Positions 6,461 through 6,470 of a stretch of 6,470 bases of DNA are shown in pieces. Within the stretch, counting starts at the first letter, position 1; each line of letters starts with the position of its first letter. Source of the stretch: Candidatus Poseidoniaceae archaeon (GTDB taxonomy: Archaea > Thermoplasmatota > Poseidoniia > Poseidoniales > Poseidoniaceae); assembly GCA_013330925.1 (NCBI GenBank), contig DUHJ01000203.1:1-6470 (forward strand), written 5' to 3'. The notes under the pieces are model-generated. The model did no database searches and was not told the origin of the DNA. It saw only the letters and a program-made list of their open reading frames with translations. Position numbers and translations under genes: made by a program.

Positions 6461-6470
6461 ATAGGGTACC

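Noticed and set aside
1..6470. Searched by eye for tRNA, rRNA, CRISPR repeats, transposon ends, riboswitches and attachment sites
   Set aside because: No cloverleaf, direct-repeat array, terminal inverted repeats or known riboswitch pattern was seen. The intergenic space is too short for most of these.

Overview
The window carries five protein genes. It looks like chromosomal DNA from a high-GC free-living microbe, most likely a planktonic archaeon of the Poseidoniia (Marine Group II) type. That placement is inference. It rests on the large secreted beta-sandwich protein, the small acidic-tailed zinc ribbon, the compact gene packing and the scarcity of strong Shine-Dalgarno sites. A bacterium with a type-2 isoleucyl-tRNA synthetase is not excluded.

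Layout. (1) Positions 1-1529, minus strand: the N-terminal 509 residues of a secreted protein that runs off the left edge. It has a signal peptide, a MAM/reelin-like jelly-roll domain and at least one further beta-rich domain. (2) Positions 1580-4918, plus strand: a complete isoleucyl-tRNA synthetase (ileS) of 1112 residues. Its HIGH signature is replaced by the swapped form G-I-H-H, while KMSKS and the editing domain are intact. (3) Positions 4921-5667, plus strand: a 248-residue periplasmic-binding-protein-fold 'helical backbone metal receptor' (BtuF-like, without a signal peptide). It starts with GTG two bases after the ileS stop and is probably co-transcribed and translationally coupled with it. 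(4) Positions 5672-5911, minus strand: a 79-residue zinc ribbon with an acidic C-terminus, convergent with gene 3 with only 4 bases between them. (5) Positions 6021-6458, plus strand: a 145-residue four-helix membrane protein resembling DUF6069-type proteins, in DNA of clearly lower GC and weaker codon bias than the rest.

Genes 1 and 2 are divergent across about 50 bp, as are genes 4 and 5 across 109 bp. The second gap holds a perfect 6-bp inverted repeat and a weak TATA-like sequence. No RNA gene, CRISPR array, insertion sequence or attachment site was seen. Most of the content is ordinary housekeeping. The points most worth a second look are the GIHH active-site motif, the ileS/metal-receptor coupling, the architecture of the secreted protein and the compositional change at the right end. 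I saw no evidence of a novel multi-gene system.
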